Positions 1 to 9,186 of a stretch of 64,000 bases of DNA are shown here, one piece after another. The number at the start of each line of letters is the position of its first letter. The first letter of the stretch is position 1. The DNA comes from Formicarius rufipectus. Lineage: Eukaryota; Chordata; Aves; Passeriformes; Formicariidae. The stretch covers positions 1,080,344 to 1,144,343 of the forward strand of contig VXAU01000975.1 of NCBI GenBank assembly GCA_013399695.1, written 5' to 3'. Below the pieces are notes generated by a model that saw only the letters and a list, made by a program, of their open reading frames with translations, ran no database searches and was not told where the DNA came from. Made by a program: the position numbers and the translations under genes.

Positions 1-88
1 CTTCCCGCGTCCCGGCCGCTCCAGCACCCGGGCTCTCCCCACGTGGGCACCCCCCTAGCACTCCCTGTTCCCCCGCCACCCCCCGCAC

Positions 89-139
89 CTGCAGCAGCCC
101 GAGGCCGGCCCGGGCCCGGGTCCCGGCCCGTGACAGCAT
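89..139 (-). CDS. STOML2: STOML2 (stomatin-like protein 2), first coding exon, partial gene
   Basis: On the minus strand an ATG at 139 opens 17 codons (MLSRAGTRARAGLGLLQ) that end exactly at a GT donor (88-87) in phase 0. The peptide is arginine-rich and lacks acidic residues, as expected for a mitochondrial presequence, and begins ML-RA like mammalian STOML2. That family is a stomatin/SPFH-domain scaffold of the mitochondrial inner membrane that binds cardiolipin and prohibitins. It sits directly downstream of ATOSB in the same orientation, which is the human order. The remaining exons lie beyond the left edge; no convincing second exon is visible in 1-88. Only the presequence is seen, so the identity rests on synteny plus this short match. 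Confidence 0.6.
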
Positions 140-310
140 CGCCCGCTCCACCCGCCCAGCGCGGCGCCGCTCCCGCAGTCCCGCAAGGCCGCGCCGCTTC
201 CGGGTGCGCTGCCCGGCCGGATCCGCCACCCGCGCTCTCCCGTTCCGCCCGCCCGCTGTTCCGCCTTCCCCCACCCCACCCCGTAGCGGCAGCGCCGGGA
301 TCATACTCGG
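140..310 (-). promoter_or_regulatory. STOML2: CpG-island promoter and 5' UTR of STOML2
   Basis: The first 300 bases are very rich in CpG. About 60 bp upstream of the STOML2 ATG the minus strand reads CCGGAAGCGG (plus-strand CTTCCGG core at 197-203), an ETS/GABP (NRF-2) type site common in promoters of nuclear genes for mitochondrial proteins. There is no TATA box, which fits a housekeeping promoter. The transcription start was not located. Confidence 0.55.
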
Positions 311-329
311 TGGGGGCTCCAAAGGGGCG

Positions 330-335
330 TTTATT
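330..335 (-). promoter_or_regulatory. ATOSB: Poly(A) signal AATAAA, probable 3' end of ATOSB
   Basis: TTTATT on the plus strand gives AATAAA on the minus strand, preceded by a U-rich stretch. It is the only canonical signal in the correct orientation found between the ATOSB stop codon and the STOML2 promoter. Cleavage would be expected near 310-320. Confidence 0.55.
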
Positions 336-993
336 AAAATAGAAATGAACACGAAAAAAGTACCGGCACGGCCTTCGCGACCCCGCGGGGCCACGGCGAG
401 AGGGGCAGCCCCAGTGCCATGGGGGCGAGGGGGACGCCGGTGTCATGGCGGCCCCCAGGGCGGAGCGGGGGCTGACCCCGGTGCTGGGTTTCTGCGGTGG
501 GGAAAGCTCAGTCCTCGGTGTTTGGGGGCGATTCGGTCTCTGCGGTGGGGAGGGCTCAGTCCCCTGCTGTTTATGAGTCTCAGGGCCCCAGTGGGAGGGG
601 AGGGGGCTCAGACTCCCCACCTGCCCGACCCTCGGCCGCCCCCGGCCTCTCCCCCCAGCACCCCTTCCATCCCCGCGGCCCAGCCCGGGATCGTGGGGAG
701 CCGGTGGGGGGACGTGAGCCTCTCTTCTCTCCTCTGACAGAGGGGCTGTGGGGTGATACACACCCCCAGTGCGCCAGCGTGTTGTACCCTCACCCCTGCC
801 CCTCTCACCTCGCAGCTCTCACAGGTGCTGCAGGCCACCCCCAGACCCTCTCCTGAGGGTCCAGCCCGGCCCTCAGAGTCCCCTATGTCCCTTGCTGCTT
901 CCCCTCTGCTGAGCTCCTGCCCATCCGGCAGCACCCCTGCCCAAAGCTGCCTCCTGGATGGGATTCACCCTACACTTGCAGATTGTGCAAGGT

Positions 994-998
<5 letters not shown>

Positions 999-1048
<50 letters not shown>
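999..1048. repeat. Uninterrupted T50 mononucleotide tract
   Basis: Fifty consecutive T on the plus strand, read as A50 in a minus-strand ATOSB transcript. Such tracts are length-unstable and often mis-sized in assemblies. Confidence 0.95.
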
Positions 1049-1049
<1 letters not shown>

Positions 1050-1891
1050 GCAATCTGCTCAGATCCACGTCACACGTGCTCTGGAGGCTCTTGCCCAGAG
1101 GGCTATCCCCAATGCTTCTGCAAAGAGCCCCAGGTCCCCATCCACGTGACAGCCGTGTCTCTGAACCTCAGGAACCATGGCAGTGGCCACTTCCCTGACT
1201 GCCACAGACCCCATGGAGTCTGGCTTGCCCCAAAGGAGTCAAAGGACAAACCCAGGCCTCCCTAAATCTTTTGGAGTGGTGCTGGCCCTGTAGAGCTGGC
1301 GCCCAGCAAGGCTCAGCTTCTCTCAAGTTTTTAACACAGCCTTGGCTTGGGAGATGCTCCCTGGTCAAGAGGTGGGTCTCTCCCTTCCTAGTCACCCATC
1401 CATCCCCACAGCCCTGCCCCAGTGCAGGCAGTCCTGTGCTGGCAGGGTTGTGGAGAAGAACAAGCTCAGCACCCCTGGTCCTACGTACGAGCCTCCTCTG
1501 CGCTCCCAGCAACAATAAATACTAATAAATACAAACTCTTCCACACACTTTCTCCTCCCAGCCCAGGGATTGGTTTGGGTAGTCTTACCCAGAGCCCTGG
1601 CCCAACTCTTCACTTCCCACCCACCTCAGCCACAGACAAGTCTCTAAGCTGGGAGCAGCACCAGCAGACGGCTTGGGCATGTCCCTGGAGTGCCAGGGCT
1701 GCTGCTCAGCCCCTGCCCCTCTTGGTGAAGCCCCCCGGGTGATCCCAGCCCTGCTGCAGGGTGTGGTGTCCGTGCTGGTCGGGAGGATGGGTGATGTCTC
1801 AAAAGCAGTGTTTGCTTTCTGGCCTGTTACTCATCTCTCCCCAGAGTGCTGGGCTGGAGGCTCCCCAGCGACCTTGGGGGGGTGAGGAAGG

Positions 1892-2045
1892 TCAGGCCCG
1901 GGGCGAGTAGCAGGGGTTCCTGGGCATCTCTGTGAAGGATTTCAGTTCGTAGGGGATCCCCGAATCCACCTCGATTGACTTGCGGGAGAAAAGCAGCCGG
2001 ATGTCATCATGAAGGTAGATCTTCCCTGACTTGGAGCTGTGAAAC
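1892..2045 (-). CDS. ATOSB: ATOSB last coding exon, residues 561-611 and stop
   Basis: The exon encodes RFHSSKSGKIYLHDDIRLLF, SRKSIEVDSGIPYELKSFTE and MPRNPCYSPRA, then TGA at 1894-1892. The DIRLLFSR-S--D-G-PYEL pattern and the NP-YSP ending match the family C terminus, so the gene is complete at this end. Confidence 0.93.
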
Positions 2046-5000
2046 CTGCACGGAGACAAGAGCAGGGCAGAGAGACTTCAGGCTCCCAGGCAAGGGCAGA
2101 GCAGCCTCAGCGCAGGTCACAATCCCCTTGACTGCTCTGGCCCTTGGTCACGGTGGCCACACTCCTTCAAGAGGGACAGAGACAGCTGCCCTTGGGCAGG
2201 GTGGCAGCTCCAACCTCCCCAAAGAAGCAGCCTGTCCCCTGCTCCTCCTCAGGGTGAGAGGGTCTGGCTGCCACCTTTCCTTCTGTCCTGCAGGCTTAGG
2301 ACACCTGGGAGAGAAGCCCAGGGGTTATCCTAGGGCAGGTGTCTGTCCCTCCTGGTGTGTTTTACCTCAGATGCATCAGGTAGCAGAGGACCCTGCGGGG
2401 TGGGCTGGTGCCCAGTGGGTCATTGGAGGCCACAGTGGGCCCCTCCTCCTCCCCCACGGGCACCAGGAAGATGCGATGGCGTAGGAAGGTCATGTGGTTG
2501 GCTGGCATGTCCTGGAAGTCGTACGTCACCAAGAACATCTTCACCACAGTCTTGTTGGGGTTAAATAAGGTCTGGGGGCAGAGAGGTAGGGAGTGAGACT
2601 GGGAAGGTCACAGGAACGGATCTGTAGGGCAGGGATGGGGCACAACCAGATAGCCCAAGGATACAGAAAGCCCCAAACCAGCCCCAGAGGGCTTAGCCTG
2701 AGGGTCATAGGTCAGTCCATTCCATCCACTTGTGCTCCCCTTCCCAACATATCACATCCCCACTGCACATACATACTCTCCTGCAAAAAACTCTATCCCT
2801 CCTCATCAACCTCTTCCTTCCCTGCATCTCCCACCACCTCGTGTCTCTGCCAGCTCCCCAGGGACCCCATACTCCACTCTGTCTTGGTGGCCATGTTCGC
2901 CCTCTGCACAAGCTTTCTGGCTGCTGCCCTGCCTAACAACATTATGGAGCATACCCAGTCCAGGGTGGGGACAACCAGAGCCCACACAGCTTATCCCCAC
3001 TGTGCTTCTGAAGGCCAGGGAATGACTCACCACTTGGATGGTTCCAGCTTTGGGGACACTGTAACCCTTCTTTCCCAAGGCCTCCAAGTCAATCACTCCC
3101 TGGGGCAGAAGAAACAATGTGTGAGAGAGGGAGAAAGGCCAGAGAGAGCCCAGCGGGGACCCAGCACGGGGCTGAGACTTCCCCTTGCTGGGAACACTGG
3201 GCACAAGTCAGCCCAGCTCAGTCCATCTCCAAACCAGGGAACGAACAAGCAGCAACAGAGAGGTGGTGACAGTGAAGCCACAATCACGAGGTAGCCAGTC
3301 ACCAGCCTGTCTCTGTATGTGTCCTCTTATTTGCCTCTTTGCTTTTTGGGTTAAAGACTGATCCTGGCACAGTTAGTCATCTCCATAGGTAGACAGCTGC
3401 TTGAGCCACGCTTTCTGGTAAGGGGCTGACCCCAGGATGCCTGGTGCCAGGGTACAGCCCCCCTTGCCTCCCCCACGGTCCCAGCCCTTCCTCATCCACG
3501 CACCAGGAAAGGCGAGGGCACACTGTGTTCGGAGATGTCGAAGTAGGTGACGTCGACGGGCAGGGTGACGTGCTGGGGGCAGTAGGAGCCGCTGGCACCA
3601 ATCTCTGCCGTGAAACCCTCGATCCTCCCAGATGGGGCAAAACGCCCTTTCAGGATGGACTCCTGAGAGGGGAGGGAAGTTTTAGGGAACTTCAGACACC
3701 AGTCCCTTCCCCTGCCTCAAAGCTCCAACGGAGATCACCTCCATCTCCACCACACTCACATGTCTGCTTGCCCTCACATGTCCAGAGGCCACCCATGAAG
3801 GGCCCTGGCTGCTTGTTCTGAGAGACCCACCCTGAATTGGTAGGACAAAATCAGCTACCAAACATGAAGAAGCAGAAAGAGCACCTTGGTTCAGCCTCAT
3901 AGTAACCATCTCAGCAGGATCCACAGTTTTGCTGCCTTCCCCAAGGATCTAGCTGAGCCATCTTGCTGGTGAGTGGTGGCCACATGATGGCCACTGCATG
4001 CCAGGCCCTTTGGGGACAATCAGCCCAGCCCTACACCCAGGCTCCCATCAGGTTCAGCCTCTCATGCCCACTGCCAGTCCAGCCTGGAGTCCCCAGGACC
4101 CATCTCCCCCTGTCAGGTGGGCTCTGTTACCTCAAAGTTGCCCAGCAGAGCATGGCTGACAGTGGTGGTGGCCCAGGGCGCTGCAGGAGACCTGGTGCCC
4201 CTCCGCAGGCTGCTCCGGAGATGTCGCCTTGAAGAGAGAAGACTGGTGTTGGACTGGACAGCACGCAGCCCTATGCTGTCTGTATCCCTGGGAATATGAA
4301 TCCCTCTCCAGGTCCCCCATCCCTTCTTTTTTGGAAGTTGAACCCACTTTACTACTCCCCAGGTGCTGAAGAAACTGCCCCACAGCCTGGGATCTTGTGG
4401 AGGAGAGATGCATGGGGAAGGACAGGGAGGAGGACTTGGCCCAGCCTGGACCTCCCATGGGGCTGTAGGGTGCTGGAGTGGCCAGGCCCTCAGAGCCCCC
4501 ACGTCTATCCCAAAGGGCTGCCAGGACACTCACGATTTGAGGCGCAGCCCACTCTTCAGCCGCCTCCCGACTGCAGTGCAATCTGCAGAACTCTGGAGGG
4601 AACACGAAATGGAGAACCCTGTTAGGGCAGTGACCAGGGATCACACATCCCACAAGGGGCCCAGCAGACGGAACCGGTTCCCATCCATGAAGAGCCATCA
4701 GAAACCTCTGCAAGAGTAGCCAGCAGGACAGCATGAGGACTGCAGTGTCTGGTGGGAACTTGGGGCCCAAATCCCAAAGTGAGTCAGCTGGGGATGAGGG
4801 TGTTGATACCCAAGACAAGGGTGCAACATGTGATTCCCACCTTGCAAAACAGGTCTCAGGAACAGCCCCAGTGACAAGACACCCCTGTCAGACAGAGCCA
4901 GACACTGACACCCCCTTGAACCTTCCAAGGACAGGTAACACGTACGAGGAAGCTCCCTGACCAGCCTGGGAAAAGTTCTGTCCCCTGGTGATTCATGCAA

Positions 5001-7225
5001 AGTCCTCAGCAGTGTCGTTGGGCAGAGGGGCTTACTGCCCACCCCTGTCCACAGCCAGGATCCTACTGCTGTGGGGTGGGGGGTTAAAGCCAGAGCCACA
5101 CTGCAGCCTCCTTTTAAAGATGTCCCCTTTTCAGGGGTTTTCCCTTCTGGAAGCCACACAAAGGGCAGCACAACACAAAGGGATGATGGAGCTGGCTGGC
5201 ATGACCGGGTGGGAAAACCCAGGGAAGCTGCTGGAGGGCTTCACTCTGCAAGGACAGTGCTGGGGGCAGCTGGGCTGGGGGACAGTCATGAAAAAGGCAG
5301 GCAGGAATGCAGCTGTGCCCCATGGATGGTGTGTCCCAGCTCCAAGCAGCAAGAAGCCAGGGTTGCTCTGCCATCAGTTCCTGCAGGTCTCTGCACCATG
5401 GGATGCCCCAAGTAAAGAGAGGAGCATGCCAGGTCTCACCTGAGCCTGCTGCAGCCTCAGCTGGAGGACAGGGTGAGGGCAGGAAGCTGATTAGAAGTAC
5501 AGGATAAGAAGGAAGAATCACAGGCAGCTCCTGAGCTGTTAGGGTAGTTGTAAATGTTGGGGGTTTGCCTCATTGCTGAGAGCTTGAGGAACTCTGGGGA
5601 CATGCCACAACTGCAGAAAAGCCAGTGGCACCTCTGCACACAGCAGTGAGCCTCTTGGTCAGAGAATGTCCAGTCCCACTCCCTGACACCAGAACCTTGC
5701 TCTAATGGATATCGTGGCCAGAAGTTCAAGCTATCCCACACATCTGTCTTCCTGTTTGCCAGGCAGGCAGAGGGCAGGTGCTTTTCCTGAACTTGCTGGT
5801 ATATCCAGCTTAACATAAAACCAACAGACACCAAGTGTGGCCTCATGCTATGTGGCCAGCTCTCACTACCATGGAGACGTTCTCTCCCACTCAAGCAAGG
5901 CTGTCCAGGAGAAAAATCTGGTGCCAAGCAGAGGATCCAATGGTGTCAAGAGCTGGTTGAAACAGACTATGAGTCCCACGATTGGCTGTCACTCCTGTCT
6001 CACTCACACCAGTGCTGAGCACTGGGACAGGACATGGCACAGTGCCACAGTGAACTACACTGCCCACAAGGACAGTCTTGAGCTCTGGGTGTCCACAGGC
6101 CATTCCCTGCCTCCGCCTATGAGCAACACTCACCTTGGCTGCAGGAAGCAGGTGATTCCAGAAAGGGGCCCCCTTGGCATCAGTGCTGCGGCAGGACGTG
6201 GGCACAGGGTGGCATGGCAGGACTCTCTTCTTCCTTGCCGGTGGGGACAGGCTCTCATCCTCAGAGCAGGAGTCAGCCACCATCTCACCAGCAGGCAGCA
6301 ACTTCCTTTTGGCTGGGCAGCTGCTGCTGCTGAGCTGGCTGCTCCCACAGGGTGTCATCTCCTGGGAGCTCAGGTTGCTGGGCTCTGGGCTGAGCACTGT
6401 CTGAGGAGCTGGGGGCTCCTTGCACCCATTGGCCACCACTGGTCCTTCATCTTCTCCGCTAACCCTGCTACTGTGAGCTGGGCTGCTCTCTGGCTTCTCC
6501 CTCTTCCCACCTGCGTCCAACTGGGTTGTTTGTGCAATGCTGTGCAATTCAAGGTGAAGTACATTGTGGCCACTTGCTGGCTCCCCATTTTCTCCATAGT
6601 CTGTGGGATGATCCCTCAATGAGACAGAGCAACTGTCTCTGGTGTGCAAAGTACTGCAAGCAATGTGCTGGGGCCAGGAAGAGGAGGAGGAGGTGGGGGA
6701 GACATACTGTGACTTGTCCTCTCTGCTGGCTTTGGGGCTGTGGCTGGGGCTGCCCTCACAGCGGTGCTCCACGACACGCAGCCCACTGTGGGAGAAGTGC
6801 TGGGCAGAGCCACACAGGGATAGCTCCTCCACTAGCAGACCATCCTCAAAGGAATTGTCATCATCCAGGGGAGGCTGCCCAGGGCCCCCGTCGCGCTTGC
6901 TCTCCACCCCCCTGTCACCCCAGTGAGTTCGTTTGGGATCTCGCCCACCCTCCAGAGTTCGCTGCTCAGGGTATCCCCTCTTGACAGTCGGTCGGTTGCC
7001 TGCCCGCTGCTCCGTGCTCTCAGAGGAGCTGGAGAGGTGGGAGAAGATGGAGACTTGGTAAACCTTCTGGCGCTTGATCTCTGTCTCGTTGTAGCCCATG
7101 AGGATGCTGCGGTGGGTGCAGCGCGGAGAGGAGGGCTCCAAGGGTGTCTCTCCACTGGGCCGGGACAGGGTGGGGTCTGTGCTGCGCTCCGGGGGCAGGG
7201 ACGTCTCTGTGTGGATGTGCCGCAT
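1892..7225 (-). CDS. ATOSB: ATOSB / FAM214B (atos homolog B), complete coding region, 7 exons
   Basis: Minus-strand coding exons are 7225-6134, 4592-4534, 4227-4131, 3662-3504, 3099-3031, 2571-2366 and 2045-1892 (1836 nt, 611 residues). All introns are GT/AG and phases join without a frameshift. The protein matches the FAM214/atos family. Its N-terminal half (1-364) is serine/proline-rich and disordered, with VYQVSIFS near 55-62, an acidic patch at 121-134, AQHFSHSGLRVVEHR at 141-155, and basic NLS-like clusters AKRK (305-308) and RKKR (331-334). The conserved C-terminal half has LLGNFE (411-416), the DUF4210-type segment (about 411-470) and the segment Pfam calls Chromosome_seg (about 480-560). 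The family is nuclear; Drosophila Atossa acts as a transcriptional regulator of metabolic genes. An in-frame TGA nine bases before the ATG fixes the start, although its Kozak context is weak (T at -3). From memory the human protein is about 540 residues, so this N-terminal half is longer. Confidence 0.93.
2366..2571 (-). CDS. ATOSB: ATOSB coding exon, residues 493-561
   Basis: This exon encodes TLFNPNKTVVKMFLVTYDF then QDMPANHMTFLRHRIFLVPV, the strongly conserved C-terminal domain. A less conserved acidic/proline linker follows, ending CYLMHL. The final AG of the exon joins a G in the next exon to make arginine. Confidence 0.93.
3031..3099 (-). CDS. ATOSB: ATOSB coding exon, residues 470-492
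   Basis: A 69-bp exon encodes GVIDLEALGKKGYSVPKAGT then IQV. A pyrimidine-rich acceptor ends at 3100, and a consensus GTGAGT donor starts at 3030. Confidence 0.92.
3504..3662 (-). CDS. ATOSB: ATOSB coding exon, residues 417-469 (DUF4210-type core)
   Basis: Fifty-three codons include GRFAPSGRIEGFTAEIGASG, then YCPQHVTLPV and TYFDISEHSVPSPFL. This is the best conserved block of the family and is nearly identical to the human protein as remembered. It has an AG acceptor, a GTGCGT donor and phase 0 on both sides. Confidence 0.93.
4131..4227 (-). CDS. ATOSB: ATOSB coding exon, residues 384-416
   Basis: A 97-bp exon completes the split serine, encodes an arginine-rich stretch (RHLRSSLRRG) and then VSHALLGNFE, the start of the conserved atos core. 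It ends at a GTAACA donor in phase 0. Confidence 0.9.
4534..4592 (-). CDS. ATOSB: ATOSB coding exon, residues 365-384
   Basis: A 59-bp exon reads SSADCTAVGRRLKSGLRLK plus two bases of a split serine codon. The acceptor is at 4594-4593 and the donor at 4533-4532. The DC--GRRLK motif matches the family. A competing acceptor ten bases downstream would give a stop, so this one is chosen. Confidence 0.88.
6134..7225 (-). CDS. ATOSB: ATOSB first coding exon (residues 1-364)
   Basis: This large exon encodes the disordered N-terminal half. It starts MRHIHTE, ends ...FWNHLLPAAK and is cut by a GTGAGT donor at 6133 in phase 0. The MRH start and the FW-HLLP ending agree with mammalian FAM214B. The ORF reads on past the donor into intron, so the longer 444-codon frame is not the real product. 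Confidence 0.92.
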
Positions 7226-7294
7226 GGAGCCTCACTTGCCTGGACTCCGAGCGGAGCCGGAGTCAGAACAGCCCATGCAGCAGCAGGAGCAGGA
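7226..7294 (-). other. ATOSB: Probable 5' UTR part of the first ATOSB coding exon
   Basis: On the minus strand a possible acceptor (TTTACAG ending at 7295) lies 69 bases before the ATG, and an in-frame TGA sits nine bases upstream of the ATG. The acceptor is moderate, so the exon edge is uncertain. Confidence 0.4.
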
Positions 7295-8404
7295 CTGTAA
7301 AGTGCCACAGGTCAGAGTGCAAGGACAGGGGGTGGAAGCTGGACCCCCCTGCCTCGCTCAGGATCTCTCTGTGAGCCCTCCACTATGGGTTGGTCTGCAG
7401 CACAGCATCTGAAAAAAAAAGACAGAAGGATATTGGTCATCTTGGGTTCCCATCCTCATCCAGACTTTTGGCTGCAAGGGTCCTACAGGGGTATGGGCAG
7501 CTGCTCATACAGCCCCACTCTCTCTTCAGAGACAGGAACCAGGTCAGTGCTGCTTTCTGGGGAACCCTGTGGCATCACTCACCTGCAGGTTCAGCACTTC
7601 CTTCCCAGACTGGGAAAGGAGAGAAGTCTCCAGACAGGCAGGAGACTACTGGGGACAAGTCTGGACAAGCGGGGAGGAAGAGGCCTGCCCTCTGCCAGGG
7701 ACTTGATGTGATTGTGCTGTTCTGGAGCATAGGAGTCAGGCAGGTCAAACCAGTCACAGGGGCTCAAGCCTGTAATCACCCCTTTGGGCAACAGCAACAA
7801 GACAACCCAGCAATGGCCAAGACAACCTGTATGCTGAACAAGGCTGGGCTGATGCCCTACACTGCCAGCCCCATGACAGGGACAGAAATCTGGACTAACA
7901 TCTCCATTACCTTTGCCAACTTGGACCAGGCACCTCCAGCATCCCTGTCAGCAACAGGGTGGTACTAGGGTCACCATCCACCACCCCAAGGGCCTGACCT
8001 GCTCCATACTGCATGGCATCTTGCCTTTCGTTCAGCCCAGTTCGAGAGCTGTGAGAATCCTGTCCAGGATTCTTTTAGTTCTGACATGAAAAATACTGAA
8101 ATGGCTACCAGAGCTGAGGATATGCAGGAAAACCCACCAGCAGACTGAGGACAAACTGCCCATGCCTGGCAGCTCTGTCCTTTGCCTGTCCTTGCAATTC
8201 TGCCTAATCTTGCAGAGCAAGGGCTTGGGGGCAAATGAACACTAGGGAAATTGGTTCTCCAACTGGATCAAGGCTATCTGGAGAGTGAGGCTGTATGTTG
8301 TATTTCGATTCTGCCATGATGGCAATGGAAAAGTGGCAGGTCAGGGTGGCTGAGCCCAGGAATTTTATCTGAAAGGAGTGTTAAAAGTTATAACCATGCA
8401 TCAG
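7295..8404. other. Non-coding interval, probable ATOSB 5' intron
   Basis: No conserved coding signal or recognised repeat was seen here; short chance ORFs only. Confidence 0.5.
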
Positions 8405-8930
8405 GATATGCTGGGGGCTGGTTGGAAAGCAGCTCCGCAGAAGACTCTGGAAGTCCTGGAGGGCACCAAGTGGACCATGAGCCAGCAATGTGCCCTTCCA
8501 GCAAAGGAAAACCATTGTCCAGGGTTGCACTAGGCACACCATTGCCAGCAGGTTGAGGGAATTGATCCTTCTCAGCACTGATGAGGCCACACCTCAGAGA
8601 GAGAAGCAAAGGGACACTAAGAAAAAATTAAGGGACTGGAGGATCTGTCCTATGAGGAAAGCTGGGACTGTTCAGCTTTGAGAAGAGAAGGCTCAGGGGA
8701 ATCTTATCAATGTATATAAGTAAGAGGCTCTGAACTTCAGGAAATACAGCTTGTTTTTACTGTGAGTGTGACTGAGCACTGCAAACAGTTACCTAGGGAG
8801 GCTGTGCAGTCTTCATCCTTGGAGATTCTCAGAAGTCACCTGGACACAACCCTGGGCAATGGTACTAGGTGGCCCTGCTTGAGCAGCAGGGTTGGGTCAG
8901 ATAAATTTCAGATGTCCCAGCCAACCTCAA
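8405..8930 (+). mobile_element. CR1 LINE fragment, 5'-truncated, plus orientation
   Basis: The stretch follows the CR1 3' region in order: a 'ccatgagccagcaatgtgcc' block near 8475, 'tgaggccacacctcag', 'gtcctatgaggaaagctggg', 'ttcagctttgagaagagaag', 'tttactgtgagtgtgactga' and a final 'gcttgagcagcagggttggg'. It is degenerate, with small deletions and no open reverse transcriptase frame. Confidence 0.85.
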
Positions 8931-8984
8931 CTCCTCCGTGTAGCCCACAACACTGCAGCTGGTGTTGGTGCCCCTCACACTCAC

Positions 8985-9186
8985 CCCACTGCAGCAGAAC
9001 CCCGCTTTGTTCTGGGTTAACTTCCCTGTCCCGCAGCAGGCAGTTGTTGGCACAACCAGCTGAAGACACCTGCCAGTCAGGCACCCCCCAGAAGCGCCGT
9101 GGCTGCCGTGGAATGGCTCCCACCATCACGGTGTGCCTTGGAACTGCTGCGGCGACGTCTCCAGCTCTTCAGTGTCCACAGGGGCT
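8985..9186 (-). other. Candidate untranslated exon of ATOSB
   Basis: On the minus strand a pyrimidine-containing acceptor (ATCCCCTCAG, ending 9187) and a strong GTGAGTGT donor (starting 8984) bound a 202-bp block with more CpG than its surroundings. It lies upstream of the ATOSB coding exon in the same orientation. No protein similarity was recognised, so it would be 5' UTR if real. It abuts a CR1 fragment, and the splice sites could be coincidental. Confidence 0.3.

Larger units (their letters stand above)
310..1891 (-). other. ATOSB: ATOSB 3' untranslated region (inferred)
   Basis: This region runs from the ATOSB stop codon to the AATAAA at 335-330, about 1.58 kb, with no other convincing gene. 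It contains a 50-bp mononucleotide tract (A on the transcript strand). The extent is inferred from the poly(A) signal; a shorter UTR with a non-canonical signal is possible. Confidence 0.45.

Noticed and set aside
43..737. Overlapping Pro/Ala/Arg-rich ORFs in the first 750 bp
   Set aside because: CpG-island sequence has few stop codons; only the short minus-strand STOML2 exon has start, splice and synteny support.
1514..1530. Two plus-strand AATAAA hexamers
   Set aside because: They point away from the ATOSB transcript, and no plus-strand gene was recognised ending here.
2593..3294. 233-codon plus-strand ORF across ATOSB introns and exons
   Set aside because: It runs antisense to proven ATOSB exons at 3031-3099 and has no recognisable domain.
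5891..6133. C-terminal extension of the ATOSB first-exon frame (to 444 codons)
   Set aside because: The conserved protein stops matching at residue 364, exactly at a GTGAGT donor, and the next conserved segment lies in a separate exon at 4592.
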